Shown one piece after another: positions 44,640 to 55,699 of a stretch of 64,000 nucleotides of DNA. Location: NCBI GenBank assembly GCA_024364735.1, contig JAGFNQ010001605.1:45862-109861 (forward strand), given 5' to 3'. Position numbers and translations under genes: made by a program. The notes below the pieces were generated by a model. That model saw only the letters and a program-made list of their open reading frames with translations. It did not search any database and was not told where the DNA came from. The DNA comes from Boesenbergia rotunda (taxonomy: Eukaryota; Streptophyta; Magnoliopsida; Zingiberales; Zingiberaceae). Numbering within the stretch: position 1 is the first letter of the stretch; each line of letters begins with the position of its first letter.

Positions 44640-45684
44640 TCACCCTTCTGATCAAATTATTGGTGATCCAACCTTAGGAGTCAGAACTAGGTCTTCCTAT
44701 AGAAATCTTAGTCAGATCACATTAATTTCAAAATTTGAACCTAAGACTATAGAGGAAGCCCTACCTGACCCTGATTGGATCATAGCTATGCAAGAGGAGT
44801 TAGCCCAATTTGAAAGAAACTAAGTCTGGAAACTAGTACCTAAACCTGAGGGTAAATCTGTTATAGATACTAAGTGGGTGTTCAGAAACAAATTAAATAA
44901 TCAAGGGGAAATAGTTAGAAATAAAGCCTGCTTAGTAGCTAAAGGGTTTCGTCAGGTCGAAGGGTTAGACTATGATGAAACCTATGCCCCAATAGCCAGA
45001 CTTGAGTCAATTAGAATGTTGTTAGCCTTTGCAACCCATAGAGGGTTCAAGTTATACCAAATAGATGTTATGTCTGCCTTTTTTAATGGGTTTATCAAAG
45101 AAGAAGTTTATGTAGGACAACCTCCAGGATTTAAGGACCTAGAAAAACCTGACTATATTTTTAAACTTAGAAAAGCACTTTATGGGTTGAAACAAGCACC
45201 TAGGGCATGGTATGAATGGTTATCAACCTATCTAATATCTAAGGAATTTAACCAAGGTCAAATTAACTCCACCCTTTTTGTTAAAACCTTAGAAAACGAT
45301 ATTTTTATTGCCCAAATTTATGTTGATGATATAATTTTTGGATCCACCAACTCTAACTTTCTAAAAGAATTTGTAAAAACAATGGAAAGTGAATTCGAAA
45401 TGAGCTTGGTAGGTGAGCTCAACTTTTTCTTAGGATTACAAATTAAACAGACTAGAGATGGTAATTATGTTCACCAATCCAAGTATGCTAAAAAGTTAAT
45501 AAAGAAATTTAAAATGGATAGTTTCAAAAGCTTAAGTACCCCTATGACTACAAATGTCAAAATTGATAATGACCATGAAGGAAAGCCTGTAGATCTTAAG
45601 CTATACCGAAGCATGATTGGTAGCCTACTTTACTTGACCGTAAGTAGACCTGATATCTTATTTTGCTGTAGGAATGTGTGTTAG
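44640..45684 (+). pseudogene. Copia reverse transcriptase
   Basis: RVT_2 domain: EEALPDPDWIIAMQEELAQF, a TAA at about 44821 in place of a Gln codon, then KWVFRNKLNNQGEIVRNKACLVAKGF, FKLYQIDVMSAFFNG, ALYGLKQAPRAWYEWL and the catalytic YVDDIIFGST (about 45320). A one-base insertion near 45668 ends the frame at the RNase H junction. The longest intact frame is 44878-45684. Confidence 0.88.
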
Positions 45685-46264
45685 GTACCAAACTTGTGCT
45701 AAGGAATCCCACTTAGCAGCCCTAAAACGAGTACTTAGGTACATTAAGGGTACCCTAAATATAGGGATTTGGTATCCTAGGACTTCCACTTTCGAATTAT
45801 CAGGATATTCTGACTCTGACTATGCTGGGTACAAATTAGATAGGAAATGTACAAGTGGAAGTTGCCAACCATTAGGATATAGCCTAGTCAAATGGTGTAG
45901 TAGAAAGCAACACTGCGTAGCATTGTCCACAACAAAAGAAGAATATGCTGTCCTAGGAGAATGTATAACACAACTTTTGTGGATGATGCACACTCTTAAG
46001 GACTTCCAGCTTGACTACACCCAAACCCAAGTCTATATTGATAACATTAGTTCAATCAACTTGACTAAAAACCCAATTCAACATTCCCGAACAAACCATA
46101 TAGAAGATAAACATCATTTTGTAAGGGATCATGTAGCCAGGGGTGAAATAGTACTTAAACATATGGACTCAAAATCCAACTTAGCTGATATCTTTACTAA
46201 ACTCTTACCTGAGTTTGAGTTTAGCTCACTAAGAAGGCAATTAGGGTTGTGCTTAGTAGAATAG
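45674..46264 (+). pseudogene. Copia RNase H
   Basis: Frame of 196 codons continuing the RT after a frameshift. Contains RVLRYIKGTLNIGIWY, YSDSDYAGYKLDRKCTSGS (the first two acidic residues), WCSRKQHCVALST, EEYAVLGECITQLLWM and the end ADIFTKLLPE, all usual for copia RNase H; the DRKCTSGSC variant favours SIRE. Stops cleanly at 46264, followed by a long non-coding 3' region. Confidence 0.85.
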
Positions 46265-47670
46265 AACTGATCAATATTATTTTCTTAAAAACTTTTTCTA
46301 TTTTTCTTAATTTTTTCGAAACTTAGCAAATTTATCATTTCATTTATCAAGTTTTTGAAATTTAAAATGATTTTCTGACTTAGTTTTCTTTCAAAAACTA
46401 CCCCCTTTAAAACTAGAGTTTTTTTTCGCAAATAGACTTAGCTTAGGCCCTAACCTTAGAACTGCATGCACCTATAGATCTTGAAGCCAGCATCTCACAA
46501 GTACCTTAGGGTACTTTTGATTGATAAGCTAGACTGGGTTGAGATGCTTAGGTCTATGCCTTGATTCAAGATGCTTTAAGACAGTGCATCTGCAGTAATT
46601 GGGGCAATAAATACAAGTTGAACAATAATCAGGTTATGTGTCAAGCTTAGAAAATCTAACTTGATCAGATCACTTAACTTGACTAACCCTAGTAAAAGCT
46701 ACTGTTTATGACAGTTAGTAAGTAGCTAACTGGGTTAGATAGGACAGGAACAAGATCGGTTTAATTTGGTTTGGTCCAGTTTGTTTTAGTCATTAGAGTT
46801 GGTTAAATACAGAATTTCAATTTCTTACTAGCTCTAATTTACTTGCTGTAATTGGTATCAATCTTTTTTGATATATGGCAAAGGGGGAGAGAAACAAAAG
46901 AAGTGGTAATTTTTTTTTTTCAAATTTTCAAAATTTTTCATCTATTTTTTGAAAAGTAAAGTAGAAAGTTCTAAGTACTTTTCAGTTTCTAAGTTCTTTA
47001 AGTACTTAAAAATGTTTTTAAATTGTTTTAAGTATTTCAAATTCTTTCTAAATGTTTTTAAGTACTTAAAAAGGGTTTTAAATTTTTCTAAGTATTTTTC
47101 AAGTGCTTCAAACTTTTAAAGTAGTTCTAAGTGCTCTCAAAACACTTCAAAAAGGCTTCAAAATTTGTAAGTATATTTTCAAAAACATTTCTAAGGAATT
47201 TTTTTTTGCCTGAGCTAAATTATTTTTCAAAAAAACTTGTTGGCAAATGTGCTAAGTATATTTTTGTTAGTAAACAAATCTTTTTGTGAAAATGGTTTTA
47301 AGCAAAATTTTCTAAGTTGGGAAATTTTTTCCAAGATCTCAAAATTGAAACATTGTAAGGAAAATCAGTTTTCGAAAACTTGTTTTGCCTAAGTAAAATT
47401 TCAAAATATTGAAACAAAAATTAGGCTTACAAAACCTTTTCAAAAATTGCCTAAGTGTTCTTGAGTACAATTTCCAAAAAATACTTAGTCAAAAACTTAA
47501 TGCTTTTTGCTAAAGCACTTAGCACGTAGAAATTTTACAAAACCCGCGTGACATTGAAAATTTTAGGGGGAGAATATGAAATTCAGGGGGAGATAAGATT
47601 CTATTGTTAGTATTGTTAGATTGCTATAATATGTTCTTAACTTAACTTTTTGAACCATGTTGCCATAAAT
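46265..47670 (+). other. Non-coding 3' region of SIRE-like element 2
   Basis: TTTTTAAGTACTT-rich AT DNA with no ORF. Purine tracts at 46881 (after GATATATGGCA, as at 7031-7050 in element 1), 47565 and 47585 precede the true PPT. No env-like frame. Confidence 0.6.
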
Positions 47671-47685
47671 CAAAAAGGGGGAGAT
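47671..47685 (+). other. Polypurine tract
   Basis: CAAAAAGGGGGAGAT abuts the 3' LTR start TGTTGG at 47686. Confidence 0.85.
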
Positions 47686-49026
47686 TGTTGGTGCCGTAAG
47701 CACCAAAGTCGAACCTATGTTTTGATAATGGCAAAGGGTTTAGAAGTTAAGACTTGGTTGTGATCTAACAAGGTTACTAAGTGTGCAGGAAAGTCCTAGG
47801 TACACTAGGCACTAAGTCCTGGCCGCAGGCTGGGCAACTAAGTCCTGATGTAAAGTTGGACAATAAGACCTGGTGAGTGAAGCTGGGCACTAAGACATGG
47901 TCGAGGACTGGGCACCAAAGACCTGGTGAGTGAAGCTGGGCAAAAGTCCAACCGGAGGAGCTGGTTGGGAAAAAGGTAAATTCTCCCCAGAGGAGTAGGT
48001 GAGGACGCGTTCCCCGTAGGAGGGAACATTAGGCATCGGTTTGACCTAGGGTTCCATTTGGGAGACCCAAAGTCAGAACCAAGATAGCTTAGGCTGTAAA
48101 TAATGTTTAATACATATTGTATATTTGCTTCTTGTGTTTGGAACTAACCCTGGTTGCAGGAAACGAAGGGACTGTGTTTCTGCAACTCAGGCGCCTCATT
48201 GGAAGGAGACGCCTCACTAGGCTAGGCGCCTATATGGATACAGGCGCCCCAGTGCAAGGTCAAAACCAAGCCATCGAAGCAAACTGCTATGAAAGCCTTT
48301 GGACCAAGTCAAGCTAGGTGCCTGTGTTATCACAGGCGCCCCAGTCAGCTCAGGCACCCCAGTTGAAGAGATAAGCGCTGGCCAAGTATGTGGATTAGAG
48401 TTCACGCAGGAGAGGTCACGTGTAAGCGCCACCTTCAACACAGGCACCCAAGCGACTACTATAAAAGGGGGTTCACCCCTAAGGCTTCATCAAAACTTGC
48501 AAATCACGCTCTCAACACTTTCACTCAAGTGCTACGCTCCGACACGCCTACACGTGCCAGCACGCTCAAGAGCCTTCAACACAGGCACCCAAGCGACCAC
48601 TATAAAAGGGGGTTCACCCCTAAGGCTTCAACAAAACTTGCAAATCTCGCTCTCAACACTTTCACTCAAGCGCTACGCTCCGGCACGCTCATCACTCACA
48701 ATTCAAGCGCCGACGACGACCCGCTGCTCCGAAATTCCATCCACTCCGGTCGTCAGTAACAGCTTAAATTTCTTAAGTGTTGTAACTTTTTTTTTAATTC
48801 TATATCTGTACTCCAAATTGTAAACATTCTTCTAATATAGAATTGCCCATTGTAAACTGTCAAGGACCGTGGGCATTGGAGTAGGAGCCGACCGCGACTC
48901 CGAACCAAGTAAAACAAACTGTGTTAGCGACTTTGTTTTACTCTTTCTGCTGCGTAATTTCTCTATTTATCTGAAAATTTTTCGATCGATATTCACCCCC
49001 CTCTATCAATTTACTCCGATCCAACA
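47686..49026 (+). repeat. 3' LTR of SIRE-like element 2
   Basis: 1341 bp, TGTTGGTGCC to CCAACA. Shorter minisatellite than the 5' LTR but with a 141-bp tandem duplication covering the TATA box (48432-48713). Ends at 49026 against a minus-strand copia LTR. Confidence 0.88.
48432..48713 (+). repeat. 141-bp duplication of the LTR core promoter
   Basis: CCTTCAACACAGGCACCCAA starts at 48432 and again at 48573. Each copy includes ACTATAAAAGGGGGTTCACCC and about 100 bp downstream. The 5' LTR has one copy (about 40108-40250). Confidence 0.9.
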
Positions 49027-50452
49027 CAAGCATGCAAAGGAGATGGTGCCTTCTCCTCCTTTCTTCCCACTTGCGTCGTCCAACCTCAAGCAAACCAAAC
49101 CGTCGCCGGCCAAACAAGGAAGGAGTCCTTCCTCTCCTGCCACCACCTGCTTCTCCACCCTCCAACAGCTTCCAGCCGACCAAAGGATGAAGAGAAGAAG
49201 GTTGGCTCCTCCTCAGATTGTCGCCGGAACCCTAGCTTGAAGGGTTTTGGTGCCGCAACCCTTCGGTGGAGTTGGTGGCATCGCCGACTGATGCTCCTCC
49301 CACCGGAGCTCGCTCCGGCCAAGAAGAACAGGAGGAAGCCCTCCCTCTTCCTACAACTGAGACATAGATGGAGAGAAAAGGAAGAAAGGAGAGGAGGAGC
49401 TCTCCTCCTTCTTCTTCAATGTCGCCGACCACCCTTGGGAGAGAAGGAGAGAGAGAGAGAAAGAGGGAGAGAGGTTTTAGGGTTTTGGTGATCGGATTAA
49501 TTCTCAATTAATTGTAGATTAATTAGCCTTGGTATCATGACTCTCATGGGGTATATATAGGGCTATGGTAGGGACCATGAGGAGGAGTTGGGTCTTGGCC
49601 TGCTAATGGATCCAAATTTGATCCATTAATGGAGATCCATTCCACTAAAGTATCCCCATTGAACTTCCTCACCAACCCCATATTTTCATATGGGCTCCAC
49701 CTATTATGAGTCGTTCATCTCCCCGTGTTTAAGATATCGAATGCCCGACGATTAATTTAAATTACTGATAATTTTAATTAATCATTCTCTTGATCCTTGA
49801 CTAGTACCACTCAACCTTTTCATCATGTTGGACCATAGTCCACATGCAAGATTTAACATGACAATCCTTTTGAGCTCATCAAGGGGGCATCATCATCCTG
49901 ACTCACCAGGACACGAATTCCATCAATAATCAACGGCACACCATGTAGATAATATTATCACCCAACTTACCGGGTCTATCGATCTAACAGAATAGATCCT
50001 GCCCATTGGTAAATCAAAGTAATAATAATTAAATACATGTGCCTGTTATTATTTTGAGATTTAGAGATTGTACTCCATAATATAAAACCGAGGTCTAATC
50101 CAATTTATGAAGTCAGTATAAAATTGGATGACCTCTCTTTTTGGTCCTACTCAATGCACACAAAGCTCACTAGTGTAATTCTATGGTTAAGACAAACCAC
50201 ACCTAATTATACTACAACCTTCCCGATGGTTTGTCCAATTCCATCTTGGTTGTGAGCCACTTTCTTATACTTCTGCAAGGAACTGATAACATGATCTTCT
50301 GTGCGTCACCACGCGCCACGTTATCTACAATGCAAACTATGAGATATTTTGTGCATATACTAATATAAATATGCATCCTGTGATTATATGATTCTCTTTT
50401 AAAATGTAGATGTTCTCAACCAAAAGCAAGACTTTTAGTATACATCCTAACA
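49027..50452 (-). mobile_element. Truncated copia LTR of another family
   Basis: On the minus strand it begins TGTTAGGATGTATACTAAAAG at 50452 and has a TATA box (CCTATATATACCCC, about 49549-49562) and a purine/pyrimidine-rich downstream leader. Style is that of other plant copia LTRs with a TGTTAGGATG start. The downstream end is missing at 49027 where the SIRE-like LTR joins. Frames at 49086-49507 (minus) are inside the leader and are not credible genes. Confidence 0.6.
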
Positions 50453-50559
50453 TTGTCAACCTCATTCCAGAGTTTGTGCTTCTATTCTAGGTTAGTAAGT
50501 CACTGTTCTTTGTCTTTTTGCTCCACTATTTTGTTCCACTTTCTTGTTTTGAAAAGGAT

Positions 50560-53500
50560 GGCCTTTTCCTCTCTCCCTTCGTATGACATGGTGAACTCTA
50601 GTTTCACTAATGCATCCTTGGAGTGGGGGTATGCTCAGCCCAAACCTCCCTAAAGTATATTCACCAGCAGAGGGGGTATGCTCGGGCCCACACTTAGCTT
50701 TTAGGCCTGGGCTTCGACGGCAAGTGTCTAGTTGAGGAAGTCGTGTTGTACTTCTTCAGCCTAAGTCGTCACTCGGCCGCACTGTCTCTCTCTTTCGCTT
50801 TCAGTGAGTTTTTTTATTTGGCATATGATGAAAACTCCTGACTGAGAATATTCTTGTTCGGTGCAGCAGAGACCATGCTACGAGCAGCTTTGAATCGGAT
50901 GGCGTGCCTGACAAAGGCCGAGCTAGATGCTCGAGGTGTAGTGATTACCGACCTCATAAGGGAGGTCGAGACGCCTACCCCCGTGGCGAGTTGCCATATG
51001 CTCGCCTCGGCCACCCCAACAGCTTTGGCTAAGGTGAGATCGGAAGAAGAGTCTCACTCTCCCCTTCGCATTTCTCGCAAGAAGAAGCAAGCTATTTCTG
51101 AGTCTTCCCACTCCCGTTGCGAGGAGTCCCCGGGGGTACTCACTCTTGTTGTCTTTACAATGGATGGTCTTCAGCCTTTTTGTATACACCTCCCATCATG
51201 GAGGAGATGCTGGGGGAGCTGTCACCCTCAACGATCTTCGATCTAGGATCGCCTCCATTTCAATCAGGTCGGTATCAGCCAGACCCAGTTTCTACTAATT
51301 TTTCTCTATTTGCTCTGACCACTGTGTTGGATCGAGAACACCGATAGAGGGGGGGGTGAATATCGAAAAACTTTCAGATTTTCGTAAAGAGCACGTACGC
51401 AGCGGAAATAAAATAAAAACAGTCACAGCACAAAGACACAGACGATTTACTTGGTTCGAAGCCTGTGTCGACTCCTACTCCAAGGCCCACGGTCGTTGAC
51501 CGTTTACTTTAGGCAATTCTATATACGCGCAAAACAGTTTACAATAATTTATTACAAATAAGTGCAGTAAACTTTTAATTAGCTCTTTTACCGACGTCCG
51601 GAGTAGATTGACTATTTCGGAGCAGCAGAACGTCGTCGGCTCGAGTTGGAAGGATTCTGAGGCGCAGCCCGAGTGTAGAAGTGCTTTGAGGTGTTGAGAG
51701 AATTGATTGTTGAAGCTTGGGGTCGAGGGGTGCTATTTATAGCACCTAGGGCGCCCTGGACATCGGGGGCGCCCTCCCACGTGTCAGTCGATCCGTACTT
51801 TGCTCGGTCAAGCTTTATACCACCCGAATAGGGATGAGGTTTGACCTCTGGGGCGCCCTGGTCGCTGAGGGCACCTTGGTTGACGCGGTCTTCTCGACTG
51901 GATAGAGTTGATCGGCCTCGCTGGCATAGGCGCGGAGCGCCTTGGCTCCTGAGGGCGCCCTGGCTGCTGAGGGCGCCCTGGATGCAGATGGCGCCTTCGG
52001 CCAGTGGTTAGCCGAACTCCTTTTTGCTTTACTTGTTTCTTGTTCACCTTGGAGGCGCCCTAGACACTCAGGACGCCCTACTCAGCTGCTGCCTCACTCC
52101 TTTGAGGCTCTCTGAGCTGCTGACACACGTTTCTTTGGTCCTGCATCTAGGGTTAGTCCGAAAACAAAATAAAGCATTAATTTATACAGCCTTAGCTGTC
52201 TTGGTTCTGACTTTGGTCTCCAAAATGGAGCCCTAGGTCGAACCGACGCCTACTGTTCCCTCGACGGGGAATGCTTCCTCACCTACTCCTCTCGGGAGAA
52301 TATACCTGATGCTAACCGCTCCTTTGGTTGGACTTTTGCCTGACGATCCTTTGCCAGGTCTTGGATGCCGAGCTGTCCTTCGCCCGGTGCCTAGCATTCC
52401 TTCGCTAGGGCTTTGTATCCTAGCAGCCCTTCGCTAGGTGCCCAGCAGCCCTTCGCCAGGTCTTTGATGACTAGCAGCCCTTCGCTAGTTGCCTAGCAGT
52501 CCTTCGCTAGGACTTGATGACTAGCAGCCCTTCGCTAGTTGCCTAGCAGTCCTTCGCTAGGACTTGGTGACTAGCAGCCCTTCGCTAGTTGCCTAGCGGT
52601 CCTTCGCTAGGGCTTTGTATCCTGGCATTCCTTCGCCAGGTGCCTAGCAGTCCTTCGCTAGGGCTTTTTCTGCACACTCAGTGAACAACGTTAGATCACA
52701 AATAGTACTTAACTTTGAATCCTTTGCCAATATCAAAACAAGGTTCGATATGGTGCTTTCTGCACCAACACACTAGTACATACACAGTATGTCGATGCTG
52801 TCTTGGCCCAGGTCGACCTTCTAGGGTCCATCCAATCAGATCCAACTGCCACGCCCAAGGCCGACTTGAGTTTGAGGGGGGCAAGGCAACCCTTCTCTTC
52901 CACTCGTAGTCCCCGAGCAAACCAGGGTCGACCCCTCATATCTCTTGGAAGAGGAGGTCCTCCTTCTCCAAGGCCCCTCAAACGCCCGCCTTGACTTGAC
53001 CTTGTAGGGTTCTCTGGCCGCAAGGTGGCAGGATGGAGAGGTGGTAGCTGGGGGCATGGAAATCCATGCCATGCCCGAGGAGCTTATGGCATCCAATGCT
53101 TACCACATGTCGCGGCTGCTGGTCTTCTGTCGTCGCTACACTGAGTTGTTTCAAGACCGCCCAGAGCTGAAGACTTAGGTGTGGAGTCTGTCTGCCAAGT
53201 TGTCTACCAGCCAAGGCACTATCACCAGCTTGAAAATGGAGGTGGCTCGGCTGAAGTCACTCTTCGATGACCCTTCCTCGAGCCTAGCCGAGATCCAACG
53301 TTTGAGGAAGGCTTTAGCCAAAAAAAAGGTCTCCTTAGGAGGAAGAGGGGAGGGTACAGAGGGAGACATTCCAACACCTGGAGGAGGAGCTAAAGTAGGA
53401 GACCCAATGGTGGGCCTCCTTAGAGGCGGCCAAGGAAACAGCAGATACCGAGCTAGCCTCCTGCTGGGAGCAGTTTCATCTTTTGGAGGTAGAGCTGAAA

Positions 53501-54043
53501 GTAACCTAGGATGAGAATGAGTTCCTCCGTTCAGCTGCGGAGCATCGATTTCTAAACCTAGACGCGCTACAGAATGAGTCGGAGGTGATGCAGGCTGAGT
53601 TAGAAGGTGAGCTATGCTCCACTTGAGCTGCCACCTGGAGGGTCAAGGAGAGTGCCGCAGGCTAGACGCTTGAGCTAGAGTGCCTCCACGCTGAAGTGCA
53701 AGCATCCCAAGTGGAGCTAGCTTCCCTCCACCTGACTGTCCCTTAGCTTTAGTCTAGCTTGAGGACGTAGTGGGGGCTCCTGGAATGTAGGGAGGCCCAA
53801 CTGCGGGAGTACCAGGCTGGGGAAGTCACTCATTGGAAAGGGTAGAAGAAGGCTTTCCTCGCCTCTGAGGAGTTCTATGACTTGGTGGAGGCACACCTTC
53901 TCCGGTTGGTGGATCATGGCATAGCTGACACCCTCCAACAGCTGGCCGAGGCTAGGGACCTTCCTGCCTACCAGCCCGGGTCTCAGATTTCCCTCTCCCA
54001 AATCACCGACAACCTTCCAAACGAGGACGTAGAAGAACTATAA
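50560..54043 (+). pseudogene. Antisense spliced gene C of Tat-like element, split by solo LTR
   Basis: On + strand, opposite to the element. GT-AG intron 50804-50866 (donor CAGTGAGT, acceptor GTGCAG) leads into AETMLRAALNRMACLTKAELDARGVV, the counterpart of the exon after intron 1 in gene B. The solo LTR at 51325-52770 interrupts it. Beyond, MEIHAMPEELMASNAYHMS and a long coiled coil (53179-53514 and frames to 54043) end in LPNEDVEEL before a stop at about 54041. Many internal stops. The N-terminal PF04195-like part is not seen. Confidence 0.55.
51325..52770 (-). mobile_element. Solo SIRE-like LTR
   Basis: 1446 bp; + strand TGTTGGATCGAGAA to TGCACCAACA, i.e. an inverted copy of the element-1 LTR type with the hairpin minisatellite (about 52290-52672 inverted), GGCGCC cluster (51745-52080) and TATA near 51734-51741. 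No PBS, PPT or internal DNA. Flanks CACTG (51320-51324) and CACTA (52771-52775) match at four of five bases, fitting LTR-LTR recombination of a full insertion. Confidence 0.88.
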
Positions 54044-54189
54044 GGCATGGCGTGGCTCTTTCTTTCTTTTGTTCCTTATTTTGGCACTTCCCTGTACTTC
54101 AACGCTCAGTAAAAAAGGATAGAAAGGTTCATGGATTGCATTTTACTCATGCCATGGGTCAACCATAATTTAGCATGGGGGTGGCACCT

Positions 54190-55690
54190 GTCTTGGGTTC
54201 TCCTTGATACTTGGAGCAAATTTGAGTCTTAGGGACTCGACCCTACCTATGTTCGAGACCAGGAGTGTTTGAGCCTTGAAAAGGATGCAAGCGATATGGC
54301 TAGAGCTCCACGGAGGGTGAGATAGACACCACAGCTTGAAGATCTCGACCTCGCCTATGTTCGAGGTCGAGAGAGTTTGGGCCCTGAAAAAGATGCAGGC
54401 GATATGGCCAGACCTTGACCGACGGACAGTGAGATAGACATCGCAGCTCTAGGATCTCGACCCTGCCTATGTCCGAGGTGAGAGGAGTTTAGGCCCAGAA
54501 AAGGACGCAGACGATACGACCAGAGCTAGACCCGCGAAGGGTGAGATAGACACCGCAGCCCGAGGATTACGACCCCTCCTGTATACGAGGCCAGGGGAGT
54601 TTGGGCCCTAAAAAGAACGTAGGTGATACGACCAAATCTTGACCTATGGACAGTGAGATAAACTCCGCAGCTATAGGATCTTGACCTCGCCTTCGAGGTC
54701 GGGGGAGTTTAGGCCCTGAAAAGAACATAAACGATACGACCAGAGCTTAACCCACGGAGGGTGAGATAGACACCGTAGCTCGAGGATCTCGACCCCGTCT
54801 ATGTTTGATGATGGGGGAGTCTGGGCCCTGAAAAGGATATAGGCAATACGTCCAGAGCTTGACCCGTGGCGGGTGAGATAGACACCACAGCCTGATGATC
54901 TCGACCCTACCTATGTCCAATGCCAGGGGAGTTTAGGCCCTGAAAAGGTTGCAGGCGATACGCCCAAAGCTCGAGCCGGGGAGGGTGAGATAGATACCGC
55001 AGCCCGAGGATCTCGACCCCGCCTATATCCTAGGTTGGGGAAGTTTGGGCTCTGAAAAGGAAGCAGACGATACGACCAGAGCTTGACCCACGGAGGGCGA
55101 GATAGACACCGTAGCATGAGGATCTTGACCCCGCCTATGTTCGAGACCTAGGGAGTTTGGGCCCCGAAAAGGATGCAGGCAATACGGCTAGAGCTCGACC
55201 CATGGAGGGTGAGATAGACACTACAGTCTGAGGACCTCGACCCAACCTATGTCATAGTGCGGGGGAGTTTAGGCCCTGAAAAGGACACAGGCGATACGGC
55301 CAAAGCTCGACTCACGAAAGTTGAGATAGACACCGCAACCCAAGGATCTCGACTCTACCTATGTCCAAGACCGGGGGAGTTTAGGCCTTGAAAAGGATGT
55401 AGGAGATACGGCCAGAGCTCGACCCACGAAGGGTGAGATAGACACCGTAACCCGAGGATCTCAACCCCCCCCCCCCTATGTCTGAGGCCGGGGGAGTTTG
55501 GGCCCTGAAAAGGACGCAGGTGATACGTCCAAAGCTTGACCCACGGAGGCTGAGATAGACACCGAATAGCAAGGATCTCGACCCTGCCTATACCCGAGGC
55601 TAGGGGGAGTTCGGGCCCTAAAAAGGACTCAAGCGATACTGCCAGAGTTTGACGAAAGGTGAGATAGACACCGTAGCCCAAGGAACTGGA
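54190..55690 (-). repeat. 112-bp tandem array, 13 units
   Basis: The landmark GAGATAGACACC starts at 54319, 54431, 54543, 54655, 54763, 54875, 54987, 55099, 55211, 55323, 55435, 55552 and 55661: mostly exact 112-bp steps. Units contain GGGGGAGTTTGGGCCCTGAA and GATACG. No sequence match to the 113-bp array at 30800-32760 despite the same place in the element. Confidence 0.92.
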
Positions 55691-55699
55691 CTTAGCTCA

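Larger units (their letters stand above)
39265..49026 (+). mobile_element. SIRE/Maximus-like copia element 2
   Basis: LTRs at 39265-40570 and 47686-49026 enclose gag, protease, integrase, RT and RNase H in copia order, with PBS and PPT. RNase H and gag features (WVPK and YWIPKDKI motifs before protease) point to SIRE. Stops and frameshifts occur in every domain, so it is dead. The left LTR has SIRE internal DNA before it and the right LTR abuts a foreign copia LTR, so no target duplication can be tested. Confidence 0.88.

Noticed and set aside
49086..49507. Arg/Gly/Ser-rich frames as a host gene
   Set aside because: They lie in the leader part of a minus-strand copia LTR downstream of its TATA box and have no known domain.
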